Positions 42,861 to 43,067 of a stretch of 43,067 bases of DNA are shown one piece after another. Position 1 is the stretch's first letter, and every line of letters starts with the position of its first letter. The notes beneath the pieces are model-generated. The model had not been told where the DNA came from, did no database searches, and worked only from the letters and a program-made list of their open reading frames with translations. Made by a program: the position numbers and the translations under genes. The stretch spans positions 1 through 43,067 of the forward strand of contig JANXWE010000187.1 of assembly GCA_025351325.1 (NCBI GenBank), given 5' to 3'. The stretch is from Fimbriiglobus sp. (GTDB lineage Bacteria; Planctomycetota; Planctomycetia; Gemmatales; Gemmataceae).

Positions 42861-42877
42861 CGTGTAAAGCGCAGCGG

Positions 42878-42978
42878 AACCCGTGGAGCTTCCTGCTTCC
42901 GAGGCCGCTATCTTTTGCAAACTCCTCCACGGGTTGCGCTCCACTCGTGGCTACATTCCGTCGCCCCATCCGGGGCGA
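42878..42978. repeat. Further nested palindromes
   Basis: AACCCGTGGAG (42878-42888) pairs with CTCCACGGGTT (42925-42935), and TCGCCCC (42961-42967) with GGGGCGA (42972-42978). These complete a block of at least four hairpins between ilvD and the next gene. A 103-codon minus-strand frame across the block is an artefact of the repeats. Confidence 0.65.
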
Positions 42979-43018
42979 AGAGGCGACTTCACGAAACGGA
43001 AGGGTTACGATATTCAAT

Positions 43019-43067
43019 ATGCTTTGGGCGAGCACGCTGACGATCTCAATCCTCCTTACGGCGACGC
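43019..43067 (+). CDS. Start of a gene cut by the window edge
   Basis: ATG 43019 opens MLWASTLTISILLTAT, a hydrophobic signal-like N-terminus. A weak GAAGGG lies 14 nt upstream. Only 16 codons are visible, so no function can be given and even its reality is uncertain. Confidence 0.4.
   Translation, partial: MLWASTLTISILLTAT

Noticed and set aside
42724-43035. 103-codon minus-strand frame after ilvD
   Set aside because: It runs through nested palindromic repeats, so the frame is a by-product of the repeats.

Overview
The window is a high-GC bacterial chromosome segment, most likely a planctomycete of the Gemmataceae type. I infer this from the gene families: a planctomycete-style kinase-like protein, an S10-spc ribosomal operon without L30, Flp pilins, a large tetratricopeptide-repeat (TPR) membrane protein, an XrtA-type polysaccharide deacetylase and many intergenic hairpin repeats. 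No database search was possible, so the taxon is an inference. I saw no tRNA, rRNA or CRISPR array.

Layout. 1-3.33 kb is an accessory region of broken genes: an ArdC-like peptidase fragment, a frameshifted RHS-repeat gene, an ISKra4-like transposase fragment and a DUF922-like protease gene. The DUF922 gene is interrupted near its 3' end by a 967-bp unit. That unit has 24-bp terminal inverted repeats and an 8-bp target duplication, and its only gene encodes a HEPN-like protein. 3.38-4.69 kb holds two secreted proteins that share a duplicated leader. 4.73-8.5 kb (minus strand) encodes a di-heme cytochrome c, a membrane-anchored pseudokinase, a sugar-isomerase-like barrel protein and a HIT hydrolase. 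8.67-9.58 kb holds a tiny membrane protein and a HAD phosphatase, divergently placed.

9.56-24.5 kb (minus strand) is the ribosomal block. It reads rpsJ, rplD, rplW, rplB, rpsS, rplV, rpsC, rplP, rpmC, rpsQ, rplN, rplX, rplE, rpsN, rpsH, rplF, rplR, rpsE, rplO, secY, then a terminator-like hairpin, adk, map and a GAF histidine kinase. rplC (L3) and rpmD (L30) are missing from their usual places. Three spacers carry long hairpins built from 7-nt tandem repeats.

24.6-34.5 kb holds an EF-hand secreted protein, a 1,418-aa TPR membrane protein, the XrtA-type deacetylase, and a two-gene signalling operon (a PAS/HisKA_2 kinase followed by a REC-PAS-kinase-REC hybrid). 34.5-37.9 kb holds a metallopeptidase gene flanked by two direct copies of a 229-bp module. 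The module carries a hairpin repeat, a consensus promoter, a palindrome at the predicted transcription start, a strong ribosome-binding site and the first codons of an ORF. The second copy is fused in frame to a SecA-like ATPase; the first copy fires antisense into the peptidase gene. 38.3-40.2 kb encodes a protein that looks like a degenerate UPF1-type helicase without a P-loop. 40.3-40.8 kb holds two tandem Flp pilins with an intrinsic terminator. 41.05-42.73 kb is ilvD, followed by nested palindromes and the start of one more gene at the window edge.

The strongest candidates for something undescribed are the HEPN gene in a transposase-free transposable unit, the duplicated promoter-leader module, and the 7-nt repeat hairpins inside the ribosomal operon.
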